A DNA stretch of 64,000 nt, taken from Bacillota bacterium (GTDB taxonomy: Bacteria; Bacillota; Clostridia; Oscillospirales; Ruminococcaceae). Position 1 is the stretch's first letter. The number at the start of each line of letters is the position of its first letter. The notes beneath the pieces are model-generated. The model did not search any database and had not been told where the DNA came from. It saw only the letters and a program-made list of their open reading frames with translations. Location: NCBI GenBank assembly GCA_023412215.1, contig JAEYNX010000015.1, positions 62,001 to 126,000 of the forward strand, read 5' to 3'. Shown here one piece after another: positions 46,074 through 54,646 of this stretch. Made by a program: the position numbers and the translations under genes.

Positions 46074-47240
46074 TTGGAAACGCTTGATCAAAAGAGTATT
46101 CTGGAGGGCATCCGAAACTACAGCCTGGTGCTGATGCGCGGGAGCAGCGCTCAGAATCCGTTGTGGAATCAGGAACAGCAGCTTTCCGGTAAGCAGAACC
46201 GGTGGAACTATATCGACGGCTGCATGATGCTCGGCCTGCTCTCTCTTTATGATATTACCGGCGAGGAGGAATACCTTTCCTTCGCGGACAGTTTTATGAG
46301 TGGCTTTGTGGAGGAGGACGGAACCATTTTACTTTATGATCCGTCGCTGCACCGGCTGGATGATATCAACCCCGGGAAAGCGCTTCTGCGGCTCTATGAT
46401 CTCACGGGCAAGGAGCGCTATCTGCGCGGGGCGAAACGCCTGTTTCACGCGGTCAAGTCGCAGCCGCGCACCAATGAGGGAAACTTCTGGCACAAGGATA
46501 TCTATCCGCGGCAGGTCTGGCTGGACGGTCTGTACATGGTCATGCCCTTCTATATGGAGTATGAAACGCGCTTCAACGGTATGCGCGAATACATGGACAT
46601 CATACGCCAGTTTCGTAATGTGCACCGGTTGATGCATCTGGAATCAGGGCTGTACTGTCACGGTTACGACGAGACCAAAAGCCTCGCTTGGGCAAACCCT
46701 GAAACAGGGCGCTCTCCGCACGTCTGGCTGCGGGCGCTGGGATGGTTTATGATGGCGCTGGTGGACACGCTGGAGAAAATGGACGAACAGCTCTATTACG
46801 AATACCGTGAGCTGAGTGGAATGCTCCGCGGCCTTGCCGACGCGCTGCTTCTCTGGCAGCATGAAGAAGGCATGTTCTATCAGATTGTCGACCATCCGGA
46901 CGCGGAGGGGAATTACCTCGAAACCAGCGGCAGCGCGATGATCTCGTGTACGCTCCTCAAGGCGGTGCGGCTTGGCTTTTTGCCAAAACGCTACGCCGAA
47001 GTGGGCGAACGCTGCTTCTGGGGTATTACAAAACGCTATCTCAAGCTGGACGGCAACAGGATCGAGCTTGGCGGAATCTGCCTTGTCGCCGGACTGGGCG
47101 GCACGGGCGGAGAGCACCGCGACGGCAGTCTGCAATACTATCTCAGCGAACCCGTCGTCAGCAACGAAGCAAAGGGCATAGCCCCTTTCCTCATGGCATA
47201 CACGGAGATCCTGCGCAGAAGCGAAGATACCCGCCCTTAG
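46074..47240 (+). CDS. Glycoside hydrolase family 105 (unsaturated rhamnogalacturonyl hydrolase-like)
   Basis: 388 residues starting from TTG at 46074, preceded by GAGGAGG. (Alpha/alpha)6-barrel family 88/105 with RWNYIDGCMMLGLLSLY, WHKDIYPRQVWLDGLYM (with the likely catalytic Asp) and RSPHVWLRALGWFMMAL. It removes the terminal 4,5-unsaturated uronic acid left by pectate or rhamnogalacturonan lyases; the product opens to the substrate of KduI, encoded at 52982. No signal peptide, so it acts in the cytoplasm. No lyase gene is in the window. Confidence 0.92.
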   Translation: METLDQKSILEGIRNYSLVLMRGSSAQNPLWNQEQQLSGKQNRWNYIDGCMMLGLLSLYDITGEEEYLSFADSFMSGFVEEDGTILLYDPSLHRLDDINPGKALLRLYDLTGKERYLRGAKRLFHAVKSQPRTNEGNFWHKDIYPRQVWLDGLYMVMPFYMEYETRFNGMREYMDIIRQFRNVHRLMHLESGLYCHGYDETKSLAWANPETGRSPHVWLRALGWFMMALVDTLEKMDEQLYYEYRELSGMLRGLADALLLWQHEEGMFYQIVDHPDAEGNYLETSGSAMISCTLLKAVRLGFLPKRYAEVGERCFWGITKRYLKLDGNRIELGGICLVAGLGGTGGEHRDGSLQYYLSEPVVSNEAKGIAPFLMAYTEILRRSEDTRP

Positions 47241-47242
47241 GC

Positions 47243-47292
47243 AAGGTTACCCCAGCCGCCTTTGGCAGGCGTGCCGGAGGCGGCTGGAAACC
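47243..47292. terminator. Shared stem-loop between convergent GH105 and uxaC genes
   Basis: Inverted repeat CCAGCCGCCT (47252-47261) with AGGCGGCTGG (47278-47287), extended by AGGTT/AACCT arms with a few unpaired bases. It lies between two genes that end facing each other and probably terminates both. Confidence 0.65.
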
Positions 47293-47306
47293 TCTTTCAA
47301 GGTTTA

Positions 47307-48710
47307 TTAAGGCAGCTTAAAGTAGTTTTTCGCGTTGTGGTACGAGATATTCGCTACGATTTCGCCGAGCGTTTCGTAGTCCTGCGGGAACTGTCCATCC
47401 TCCACCCATTCGCCGAACAGGCGGCACAGGATGCGGCGGAAATACTCATGCCGCGGGTAGGAGAGGAAGCTGCGGGAATCCGTCAGCATGCCGATAAATC
47501 CCGGCAAATAGCCGATGTTCGCACAGGCTGTCAGCTGCTCCGTCATACCGGTGAGGTGGTCGTTGAACCACCACGCGCTGCCGTGCTGGAGCTTTCCGAC
47601 GGCAGAGGAATCCTGAAAACAGCCGATCACCGTCTGGATTGCCTGATTGTCCATCGGATTAAGGCTGTATACGATCGTGCGCGGAAGTTCATTCGTGCGC
47701 GCGAGCGCGTTCAAAAAGTCGGCGAGTTGTGCCGACGGGGTATGGTTGCTGATGCAGTCGTAGCCCGTATCCGGGCCGAGACGCTCGAACATCATGTCGT
47801 TGTTATCGCGTTTGCACCCGTAGTGAAGCTGCATCGCCCAGTCGCGGCGGGCGTATTCGCGCCCCATCTTTAGCAGGAATGCGGTTTTAAAAAGCAGCTG
47901 GTCTTCGCGGGAAACGGCCTCTCCGGCTAGACGGCGCTCGAAAATCTCTTCTTGCACATCGTCCGAGGCTGGGGCATACATCACATATTCCACCGCATGG
48001 TCGGCAACGCGGCAGCCGGCTTCATGGAAGAAATCCATGCGGCGGCACAGAGCCTCGAGCAGAGAGGCGTAGGAATCGATTCGCAGGCTGGAGGCTTTCT
48101 CCAGCCTCGCAAGGTAGGCGGGATAATCCGGCTTTTCAAGGTTCATGGCCTTGTCGGGACGCCATGCGGGCAACACGCGGGTCTTGAAGCTCTTGTCCTC
48201 AGCGATCTTGCGGTGCCACTCAAGCGTATCCACGGGATCGTCGGTGGTGCAGAGCGATTCCACGTTGGAACGGCTCACGACTCCTTTGGCGCTCATTCCT
48301 TCTTCGGCGAGCTTCGCGTTGCACAGGTCGTAAACCTCATCGGCAGTGCGCCGGTTCAGCAGGCCGTTGTAGCCGAAATAACGCCGAAGCTCCAGATGGC
48401 TCCAGTGATACAGAGGGTTTCCGATCGCCGCGCCAAGCGTTTGAGCCCACTTGCGGAACTTCTCGCGAGGGTCCGCATCCCCTGTAATGTACGCCTCGTC
48501 AACACCGTTGGCGCGCATCATGCGCCACTTATAATGATCCCCGCCCAACCACACCTCCGTAATCGTGGAAAAACGGCGGTCCTCCGCAATTTCACGCGGG
48601 CTGATGTGGCAGTGGTAGTCGATGATCGGCTGACCCTTGGCGTAGCGGTGGAAAAGATCCACGGCCGTGGGGGTGGACAGGAGAAAATCCGGATCGCAGA
48701 AAGACTTCAT
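47307..48710 (-). CDS. uxaC: Uronate (glucuronate/galacturonate) isomerase, intact copy
   Basis: 467 residues, full length for the family. It isomerises D-glucuronate to D-fructuronate and D-galacturonate to D-tagaturonate. The N-terminal motif PIIDYHCHISPREIAEDRRF, then SDHTP-type region NHTPSAQLADFLNALARTNE, and the C-terminal MLTDSRSFLSYPRHEYFRRI are typical. An AAAGGACGG ribosome site lies upstream of the ATG. It follows the LacI gene by 18 bases in one minus-strand operon. It is the only intact UxaC here, because the copy in the uxu operon is truncated. Confidence 0.96.
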   Translation of the reverse strand: MKSFCDPDFLLSTPTAVDLFHRYAKGQPIIDYHCHISPREIAEDRRFSTITEVWLGGDHYKWRMMRANGVDEAYITGDADPREKFRKWAQTLGAAIGNPLYHWSHLELRRYFGYNGLLNRRTADEVYDLCNAKLAEEGMSAKGVVSRSNVESLCTTDDPVDTLEWHRKIAEDKSFKTRVLPAWRPDKAMNLEKPDYPAYLARLEKASSLRIDSYASLLEALCRRMDFFHEAGCRVADHAVEYVMYAPASDDVQEEIFERRLAGEAVSREDQLLFKTAFLLKMGREYARRDWAMQLHYGCKRDNNDMMFERLGPDTGYDCISNHTPSAQLADFLNALARTNELPRTIVYSLNPMDNQAIQTVIGCFQDSSAVGKLQHGSAWWFNDHLTGMTEQLTACANIGYLPGFIGMLTDSRSFLSYPRHEYFRRILCRLFGEWVEDGQFPQDYETLGEIVANISYHNAKNYFKLP

Positions 48711-48728
48711 GTTTGTGTACCGTCCTTT

Positions 48729-49745
48729 TTATATTCTGTGGGATGTTGTCCCTCGGTGGACAAGTTCAGCAGAAAAGATCGTCTGTTGCGGCATTTCTTT
48801 TCCTTCCAGAACGCTCAGGAGCGTTTTTACACAATGCTTGCAGATAGGTTCGAGGCGGCTGTCCACCGAGGACAGCTCCGGGTCGCAGAATTCGGCGATG
48901 TCCGCGTTATTGTAGCCGATAATGGCCAGGTCATCCGGAATCAAAAGGCCGTGCTCCTTGGCAAATTTCAGCGCCGCGATGGCAAGCCGGTCGTCCGAGG
49001 CGATTACGCCGTCAATCTTAATCCCTTGCTCGCGGAGAGCCGTAAGCTGCCGCACAATTCCCGCGACGCTGCCGCTGATGGATTCGGCAAAGAGCAGGCG
49101 CTCTTTTGGTATGGGAATATCCCGCTGCCGGCAAGCTGCAAGAAAGCCCTCAATTTTGCGCTCGCCGCTGTAGGAGTGCGCGTTATAGAGGTAGAGCAGA
49201 TGGCGCTTGCCCTCGTTGAGCAGCGTTTCCACGGCGCTCTTCACCGCCTGGTAATCGTCGCACAGCGTGCTGTGGATGCCGGGGCCGACGAGGACGCCGT
49301 TTACCAGCATCACAGGAACCTTGGCTGCCGCCTGCCGGATGTATTCATTGTCGGCATCGTCACGCTCGATAAAACTGGAACCGATCAGGACGAGGCCGTC
49401 CACCCTCTTGGAGAGGAGAAGCTGCAGGCTCTTGCGCTTTGCCTCCGGGGAAAAGCCCGTGCAGGAAAGGATAGCGTTGTATCCGTTTATGCGAAGCCCC
49501 CGCTCGATCAGCGAGATGGCCTGTGCGAAGTATGAATCCGAGGAGTCGGCACACAGAATTCCCACGGTCTGCATGGAGTTCAGCCCCAGCCCTCTGGCGA
49601 AGGCATTCGGCGTGTAGCCGGATTCGGCGATTACACGAAGCACCTTTTCCTTAGTCTGTTCGCTGACATTGACGCTATTGTTCAATACCCGGGAGACGGT
49701 GGCGATGGAAACGCCTGCCTTTTTGGATATGTCGTAAATATTCAT
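48729..49745 (-). CDS. LacI-family regulator of the uronate genes
   Basis: 338 residues from the ATG at 49745, which has GGGAGGA 7 bases upstream; the frame extends to 49766 without a good site. The N-terminal helix-turn-helix reads NIYDISKKAGVSIATVSRVL, then the hinge YTPNAFARGLGLNSMQTVGI and a periplasmic-binding-protein-like effector domain. It lies between uxaC (same operon) and the divergent uxaB-uxaA-kduI-kduD operon. A palindrome of LacI-operator type overlaps the uxaB promoter. The inducer is probably a uronate or a pathway intermediate. Confidence 0.9.
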   Translation of the reverse strand: MNIYDISKKAGVSIATVSRVLNNSVNVSEQTKEKVLRVIAESGYTPNAFARGLGLNSMQTVGILCADSSDSYFAQAISLIERGLRINGYNAILSCTGFSPEAKRKSLQLLLSKRVDGLVLIGSSFIERDDADNEYIRQAAAKVPVMLVNGVLVGPGIHSTLCDDYQAVKSAVETLLNEGKRHLLYLYNAHSYSGERKIEGFLAACRQRDIPIPKERLLFAESISGSVAGIVRQLTALREQGIKIDGVIASDDRLAIAALKFAKEHGLLIPDDLAIIGYNNADIAEFCDPELSSVDSRLEPICKHCVKTLLSVLEGKEMPQQTIFSAELVHRGTTSHRI

Positions 49746-49811
49746 GAAAGTCCTCCCATGCCCCATATGCCGGTTGGCCGTGTAAGTAGTTTCTTTTCAC
49801 ATCTTGGAAAC

Positions 49812-49840
49812 AGTATACGATAGATTGCATGCCATTTCAA
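49812..49840 (-). promoter_or_regulatory. Promoter of the lacI-uxaC operon
   Basis: On the minus strand, a -35 box TTGAAA (complement of 49835-49840) and a -10 box TATACT (complement of 49812-49817) are spaced exactly 17 bases. It lies 66 bases upstream of the LacI start codon. Confidence 0.7.
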
Positions 49841-49920
49841 TAACAATAGGAATATTTGTATGATATGTATAAACTAAAGGAGATGATAGTGTGGAAAACG
49901 AGCAAAACACCGAATTGCTC

Positions 49921-49949
49921 TTGACGCGAGAAAAAGAATTCGGTATAAT
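49921..49949 (+). promoter_or_regulatory. Promoter of the uxaB-uxaA-kduI-kduD operon
   Basis: -35 box TTGACG (49921-49926) and -10 box TATAAT (49944-49949), spacer 17 bases: a near-consensus vegetative promoter. The LacI-type operator starts 5 bases after the -10 box. Confidence 0.85.
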
Positions 49950-49954
49950 CTTCG

Positions 49955-49968
49955 TGTAAGTGCTTACA
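49955..49968. promoter_or_regulatory. LacI-type operator at the uxaB transcription start
   Basis: Perfect palindromic arms TGTAAG and CTTACA flank a central TG, placed where transcription should begin, which suits repression by blocking RNA polymerase. A second near-palindrome, ATCGATT..AATCGAT at 49975-49993, lies just downstream and may be an accessory site or an mRNA hairpin. Confidence 0.75.
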
Positions 49969-50010
49969 TAGCCAATCGATTTCATGAATCGATAAGGAAG
50001 GATGAATGCC

Positions 50011-51486
50011 ATGCCTGTTACTTTAAACCGCGAACTGAGCGAAAAAAAAGAAAGACCAGTCAGAGTATTGCAATTTGGCGAGGGTAATTTTCTTCGCGGT
50101 TTTGTGGACTGCTTCGTGGATATTGCCAACGAAAAAGGTGCCTTTGATGGTGATGTAGCGGTTGTTAAGCCAATCCCCGGCGGAAATCTCGAAGGATTCC
50201 GGCGGCAGGAGTGCCAGTATACCGTTTTGCTGCGCGGCGTGCGGGACGGGGAGGAAACCGTTTCCTCGCGTATGGTGACCTGCATTGCGGACGCGGTGGA
50301 CCCTTATGTGGAGTACGGGCGCTACACGGATTATGCAAAGCTGGATACGCTGCGCTTTATCGTATCCAACACCACGGAGGCTGGCATTGTTTTTGAGCCC
50401 GAAGACCTACAGGAGAATACCCCACAGAAATCCTTTCCCGGCAAGCTGACGAAGCTGCTTTATGACCGTTACCGCCGTTTTGACGGAGCGAAGGACAAAG
50501 GGCTTGTGATGCTGCCGGTAGAATTGATCGAGAATAACGGCGGCAAGCTTCGCGAGTGCGTGCTGTGCATGATCGCGCACTGGGGGCTGGAGGATGCCTT
50601 CCGGCAGTGGGTAGAGGAATCCTGCGAATTCTGCTCCACGCTGGTTGACCGCATCGTCACAGGATACCCGCGCGATGAAGCGCAGACACTCTGGGAAGGC
50701 TTCGGCTACCGCGACGAACTAATCGTGACGGGCGAGCCCTTTGCGCTTTGGGTGATCGAATGCTCTTCCCGTATCAAGGAGGAATTTCCGCTTGACAAGG
50801 CCGGGCTGCCGGTGATTTTCACGCCGGATCAGGCCCCCTACCGTCAGCGCAAGGTCCGCATCCTGAACGGGGTGCATACCTCTTTCGCGCTGGCGGCGTT
50901 CCTCGCAGGGCACGATGATGTGTTCCATGCCATGGAGGATGAACTGTTCCGCGGCTTCGTACTCGAGACGATCTTTGAGGAAATCATCCCTACGCTGGAT
51001 CTGCCGCGCGGGGAACTTGAGGAATTTGCCAATGCGGCCGTTGAACGCTTCCGCAATCCGTATATCAAGCACGAGCTGCTTTCGATTTCGCTCAACTCCG
51101 TATCCAAGTGGCGCGCGCGCTGCCTGCCCAGCTTCAGCGGATATGTGAGGCAGACCGGCAAACTGCCGCAACGCCTCGCCTTTTCCCTTGCGGCGCTAGC
51201 GGCCTTCTACAGCGTCAGCTATGTGGACGGCACGTATTCAGGTACGCGGAACGGGGCGGCTTACCGCGTTCAGGATGATGCTCTCGTGCTGGACTTTTTT
51301 GTAAAGCATGGCGGCCTCCCCCCGCGTGAGCTTGCGGAGGCACTGCTCGGCAACGAAGCGTTCTTTGGCGAGGATTTGAGAAACTACGTAGGCGCGGCGG
51401 ACGCCGTCGCCTCGGCGCTGAAAGATATCCGTCTTATGGGAATGCGCAAGGCCGTCGAGCGCCGGTTCGGGAGGAAAAAAGCATGA
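50011..51486 (+). CDS. uxaB: Tagaturonate reductase (altronate oxidoreductase)
   Basis: 491 residues. It reduces D-tagaturonate to D-altronate with NADH. The Rossmann start RVLQFGEGNFLRGFVDCFVD (about 20-40) and the C-terminal mannitol-dehydrogenase-like part with KVRILNGVHTSFALAAFLAG are UxaB hallmarks. ATG 50011 fits the AGGAAGG ribosome site; ATG 50002 overlaps that site. First gene of the operon; its stop overlaps the uxaA start (ATGA). Confidence 0.95.
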   Translation: MPVTLNRELSEKKERPVRVLQFGEGNFLRGFVDCFVDIANEKGAFDGDVAVVKPIPGGNLEGFRRQECQYTVLLRGVRDGEETVSSRMVTCIADAVDPYVEYGRYTDYAKLDTLRFIVSNTTEAGIVFEPEDLQENTPQKSFPGKLTKLLYDRYRRFDGAKDKGLVMLPVELIENNGGKLRECVLCMIAHWGLEDAFRQWVEESCEFCSTLVDRIVTGYPRDEAQTLWEGFGYRDELIVTGEPFALWVIECSSRIKEEFPLDKAGLPVIFTPDQAPYRQRKVRILNGVHTSFALAAFLAGHDDVFHAMEDELFRGFVLETIFEEIIPTLDLPRGELEEFANAAVERFRNPYIKHELLSISLNSVSKWRARCLPSFSGYVRQTGKLPQRLAFSLAALAAFYSVSYVDGTYSGTRNGAAYRVQDDALVLDFFVKHGGLPPRELAEALLGNEAFFGEDLRNYVGAADAVASALKDIRLMGMRKAVERRFGRKKA

Positions 51487-52964
51487 GCGCCTTCATCCGC
51501 ATCGCGCCGGAGGACAATGTCGCGGTAGCGCTCCGCGACATTGCCGCGGGAGAAACCATCGAAGCGGTGGGGGTGTCCTGCGAAATCCGCGAGAAGATCC
51601 CCCGGGGGCACAAAGTGGCGCTTCAGCCTGTTGCGGCGGGCGAGCCCGTGATCAAATACGGGTCGCCGATCGGTGCCGCGAAAGAGGCGATTGCCCCGGG
51701 TACGCATGTGCATACGCACAATCTGCGCACGCTTCTGGATAGGGAGCTTGAGTACCGTTACGAGCCGGTGCAGCCCGTCAAGTTGTCCGAGCCGGAGCGC
51801 ACCTTTCATGGCTTTCTGCGGGAGGACGGGCGGGCGGGCATCCGCAACGAAATCTGGATACTGCCGACGGTCGGCTGCGTGAACAGCATCGCCGCTCTGC
51901 TTACCAAGCGCGCGGAGGGTTTCCGTAAGGGCTCGGTAGATGCGGTGGCATCCTTTCCGCATCCCTATGGCTGCTCACAGATGGGCGACGATCAGGAAAA
52001 TACCCGACGCATACTCGCCGCTCTCGCGAGGCATCCGAACGCGGGCGGTGTGCTGGTACTGGGGCTTGGCTGCGAAAACAGCGGCATCGAGATTCTGAAG
52101 GAGTACATCGGTGGGCAGGCTTCCCGCCGTATCCGCTTCCTGCGCTGTCAGGACGTGGAGGACGAGGTGGAAGAGGGCGAGCGTATCCTTCGGGAGCTGA
52201 TGGAGGAAGCCGCCCGATGCGGGCGCGTCCCGGTCGGCACCTCCAAGCTCACAGTGGGGCTCAAATGCGGCGGGTCGGACGGCTTCTCCGGCATCACGGC
52301 CAATCCCCTTGTCGGCTCGTTCTCCGACCGTCTGATCTCACAGGGGGGAACCGCCATCCTGACGGAGGTTCCCGAGATGTTCGGCGCGGAGACGCTGCTT
52401 ATGAACCGCTGTGCGACCGAGGAGCTGTTTGGCAAAACCGTATCCCTGATCAACGGCTTCAAGCACTATTTTCTGGAGCACGGGCAGACGGTGTATGAGA
52501 ACCCCTCCCCCGGCAACAAGCAGGGGGGCATCTCCACACTGGAAGACAAATCCCTCGGCTGCACGCAGAAATCCGGGCGTTCCCCGGTGGAAGGCGTGTT
52601 GAAATACGGTGAGCCGGTCGGGCACGGCGGGCTGCACCTTCTCGAAGCGCCCGGCAACGACCTTATTGCGTCAACGGCGCTTGCCGCTTCGGGCGCACAA
52701 CTCGTCCTGTTCACAACCGGGAGGGGTACCCCCTTCGCATGCCCCGTGCCGACGGTGAAGATTGCAAGCAACTCCGTTCTCGCCGCACATAAGCGCTCCT
52801 GGATCGATTTCAATGCGGGCGCGCTGCTCGACGGAACGGATATTAAGACCCTGACGGAGGCATTGCTTCAGGAGGTGCTAAAGATCGCCTCCGGCAAGCC
52901 TGTCAAAAGTGAGGAAGCTGGCGCACGAGATATGGCAATCTGGAAAGACGGCGTGACACTCTAA
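51483..52964 (+). CDS. uxaA: Altronate dehydratase, fused SAF and catalytic domains
   Basis: 493 residues. It dehydrates D-altronate to 2-keto-3-deoxygluconate. The N-terminal SAF domain (about 1-95) reads IRIAPEDNVAVALRDIAAGE; the C-terminal UxaA catalytic domain (about 105-493) contains GCVNSIAALL, FPHPYGCSQMGDDQENTRRI, LGLGCENSGI and LKCGGSDGFSGITANPLVGS. This single-chain form is the standard UxaA. It overlaps uxaB by 4 bases and precedes kduI by 17 bases. Confidence 0.95.
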   Translation: MSAFIRIAPEDNVAVALRDIAAGETIEAVGVSCEIREKIPRGHKVALQPVAAGEPVIKYGSPIGAAKEAIAPGTHVHTHNLRTLLDRELEYRYEPVQPVKLSEPERTFHGFLREDGRAGIRNEIWILPTVGCVNSIAALLTKRAEGFRKGSVDAVASFPHPYGCSQMGDDQENTRRILAALARHPNAGGVLVLGLGCENSGIEILKEYIGGQASRRIRFLRCQDVEDEVEEGERILRELMEEAARCGRVPVGTSKLTVGLKCGGSDGFSGITANPLVGSFSDRLISQGGTAILTEVPEMFGAETLLMNRCATEELFGKTVSLINGFKHYFLEHGQTVYENPSPGNKQGGISTLEDKSLGCTQKSGRSPVEGVLKYGEPVGHGGLHLLEAPGNDLIASTALAASGAQLVLFTTGRGTPFACPVPTVKIASNSVLAAHKRSWIDFNAGALLDGTDIKTLTEALLQEVLKIASGKPVKSEEAGARDMAIWKDGVTL

Positions 52965-52981
52965 CATAAGGAGGGTACAGT

Positions 52982-53824
52982 ATGGAAATCCGATACAGTG
53001 TGAATCAGCGTGACGTAAAGAGGTATACGACCGAGGAACTCCGCGAGGAATTCCTCGTCGAGAACCTATATGTCGCGGATACGGTCCGCGCGGTGTACAG
53101 CCATGTCGACCGGATGGTCGTGTTCGGAATTATGCCTGTGAAGGAGGTGGTTCCGATTGGCAAGGGCGTGGACATTTGGGCAAATTTCGGCACCTCGTTC
53201 CTGCTCGAGCGACGTGAGGCGGGCTTCTTCAACATCGGCGGAGCCGGCGTGTGCACGGTGGACGAAAAAGCGTATCCGATGGGACACCGCGACTGCATCT
53301 ATATTGCGCGCGGCGCGAAGGAGGTAACCTTTGCAAGCGATAACGCGGCAAGGCCCGCGAAGTTTTACGGGGTGTCGGCGCCCGCACACCGTACTTGTGA
53401 GACGCGCTTCATCAGCATCGCCGATGCGGCAAAGAAGCCTCTCGGCTCCGCCGAAGAGGCGAACAAGCGTGTGATCAACCAGTTTATACATCCCGATGTT
53501 CTGGACACCTGCCAGCTTTCCATGGGGCTTACCGTCCTTGAGCCGGGCAGTGTGTGGAATACCATGCCCGCGCATACGCATGAGCGCCGTATGGAGATCT
53601 ATACCTACTTCGGCATTGAGGGCAACAACGTCGTCTTTCATATGATGGGCGAGGGCGATCAGACGCGCCATATTGTGATGAAGAACGGCGATGCTGTCAT
53701 CTCTCCGAGCTGGAGCATCCACTCCGGCGTGGGCACCGCGAGCTATTCGTTCATCTGGGCGATGGGCGGCGAGAATCAGGCATTTGACGATATGGACCAC
53801 ATCAAGACGATCGATATTCGGTAA
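52982..53824 (+). CDS. kduI: 5-keto-4-deoxyuronate isomerase
   Basis: 280 residues. It converts 4-deoxy-L-threo-5-hexosulose uronate to 3-deoxy-D-glycero-2,5-hexodiulosonate, the step after GH105. A cupin fold with the metal-site motif MPAHTHERRMEIYTYF near residues 197-212 and the C-terminal SWSIHSGVGTASYSFIWAMG. The start is MEIRYSVNQRDVKRYTTEEL. AAGGAGGG ribosome site. It lies directly before kduD, as in many pectin loci. Confidence 0.96.
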   Translation: MEIRYSVNQRDVKRYTTEELREEFLVENLYVADTVRAVYSHVDRMVVFGIMPVKEVVPIGKGVDIWANFGTSFLLERREAGFFNIGGAGVCTVDEKAYPMGHRDCIYIARGAKEVTFASDNAARPAKFYGVSAPAHRTCETRFISIADAAKKPLGSAEEANKRVINQFIHPDVLDTCQLSMGLTVLEPGSVWNTMPAHTHERRMEIYTYFGIEGNNVVFHMMGEGDQTRHIVMKNGDAVISPSWSIHSGVGTASYSFIWAMGGENQAFDDMDHIKTIDIR

Positions 53825-53836
53825 GGAGGCAAGGGC

Positions 53837-54628
53837 ATGGAATTATTTTCTTTAAAAGGTAAGACCGCACTTGTAACCGGTGCATCCTATGGCATCGGCC
53901 TCGCCATTGCGCTGGGGCTGGCAAAGGCGGGGGCGCGGATCATATTCAACGATATCAGGCAGGAGCTTGTGGATAAAGGCCTTGCAGCCTATAGGGAAGC
54001 TGGGATCGACGCGAAAGGCTATGTCTGTGACGTGACGGATGAGGAGCAGGTGCAGGCGATGGTCGCGCAGATTGCGAACGACGTTGCCCCCATCGACATC
54101 CTCGTGAACAACGCAGGAATCATCAAGCGCATTCCCATGACGGAGATGAGCGCCACTGAGTTCCGGCAGGTGATCGACGTCGATCTGAACGCGCCGTTTA
54201 TCGTCGCGAAGGCGGTTATCCCTTCGATGGTCGAGAGGGGCGGCGGAAAGATCATCAACATCTGCTCAATGATGAGCGAGCTCGGGCGTGAGACGGTTTC
54301 CGCCTACGCCGCCGCCAAGGGCGGGCTCAAGATGCTGACCAAGAACATCGCGTCCGAATACGGATGCAAGAACATTCAGTGCAACGGGATCGGCCCCGGT
54401 TATATCGCGACGCCCCAGACGGCCCCTCTCAGAGAGTGGCAGCCGGATGGTTCCCGCCACCCGTTTGACAGCTTCATTCTCGCCAAGACCCCAGCGGGAC
54501 GCTGGGGCAATCCGGAAGACCTTGTCGGGCCGGCGGTATTCCTCTCTTCCCCGGCCTCTGATTTCGTGAACGGACATATCCTTTACGTCGACGGCGGCAT
54601 CCTCGCCTATATTGGCAAGCAGCCGTAA
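53837..54628 (+). CDS. kduD: 2-keto-3-deoxygluconate-forming dehydrogenase (2-deoxy-D-gluconate 3-dehydrogenase)
   Basis: 263-residue short-chain dehydrogenase that reduces 3-deoxy-D-glycero-2,5-hexodiulosonate to 2-keto-3-deoxygluconate. Cofactor motif TGASYGIG near residue 15, NNAGI near 92, and catalytic Tyr-X3-Lys in YAAAKGGLKM. KduD features are the N-terminus MELFSLKGKTALVTGAS and the GPGYIATPQTAPLREW region. AAGGAGG ribosome site; 12 bases after kduI. Confidence 0.94.
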   Translation: MELFSLKGKTALVTGASYGIGLAIALGLAKAGARIIFNDIRQELVDKGLAAYREAGIDAKGYVCDVTDEEQVQAMVAQIANDVAPIDILVNNAGIIKRIPMTEMSATEFRQVIDVDLNAPFIVAKAVIPSMVERGGGKIINICSMMSELGRETVSAYAAAKGGLKMLTKNIASEYGCKNIQCNGIGPGYIATPQTAPLREWQPDGSRHPFDSFILAKTPAGRWGNPEDLVGPAVFLSSPASDFVNGHILYVDGGILAYIGKQP

Positions 54629-54646
54629 GAAGGGAGCGTTTCCGCC

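Noticed and set aside
47952..49535. 527-residue open frame on the plus strand
   Set aside because: It lies exactly antisense to uxaC and the LacI gene, both with clear family motifs, and its translation has no recognisable domain. It results from codon bias in GC-rich DNA.
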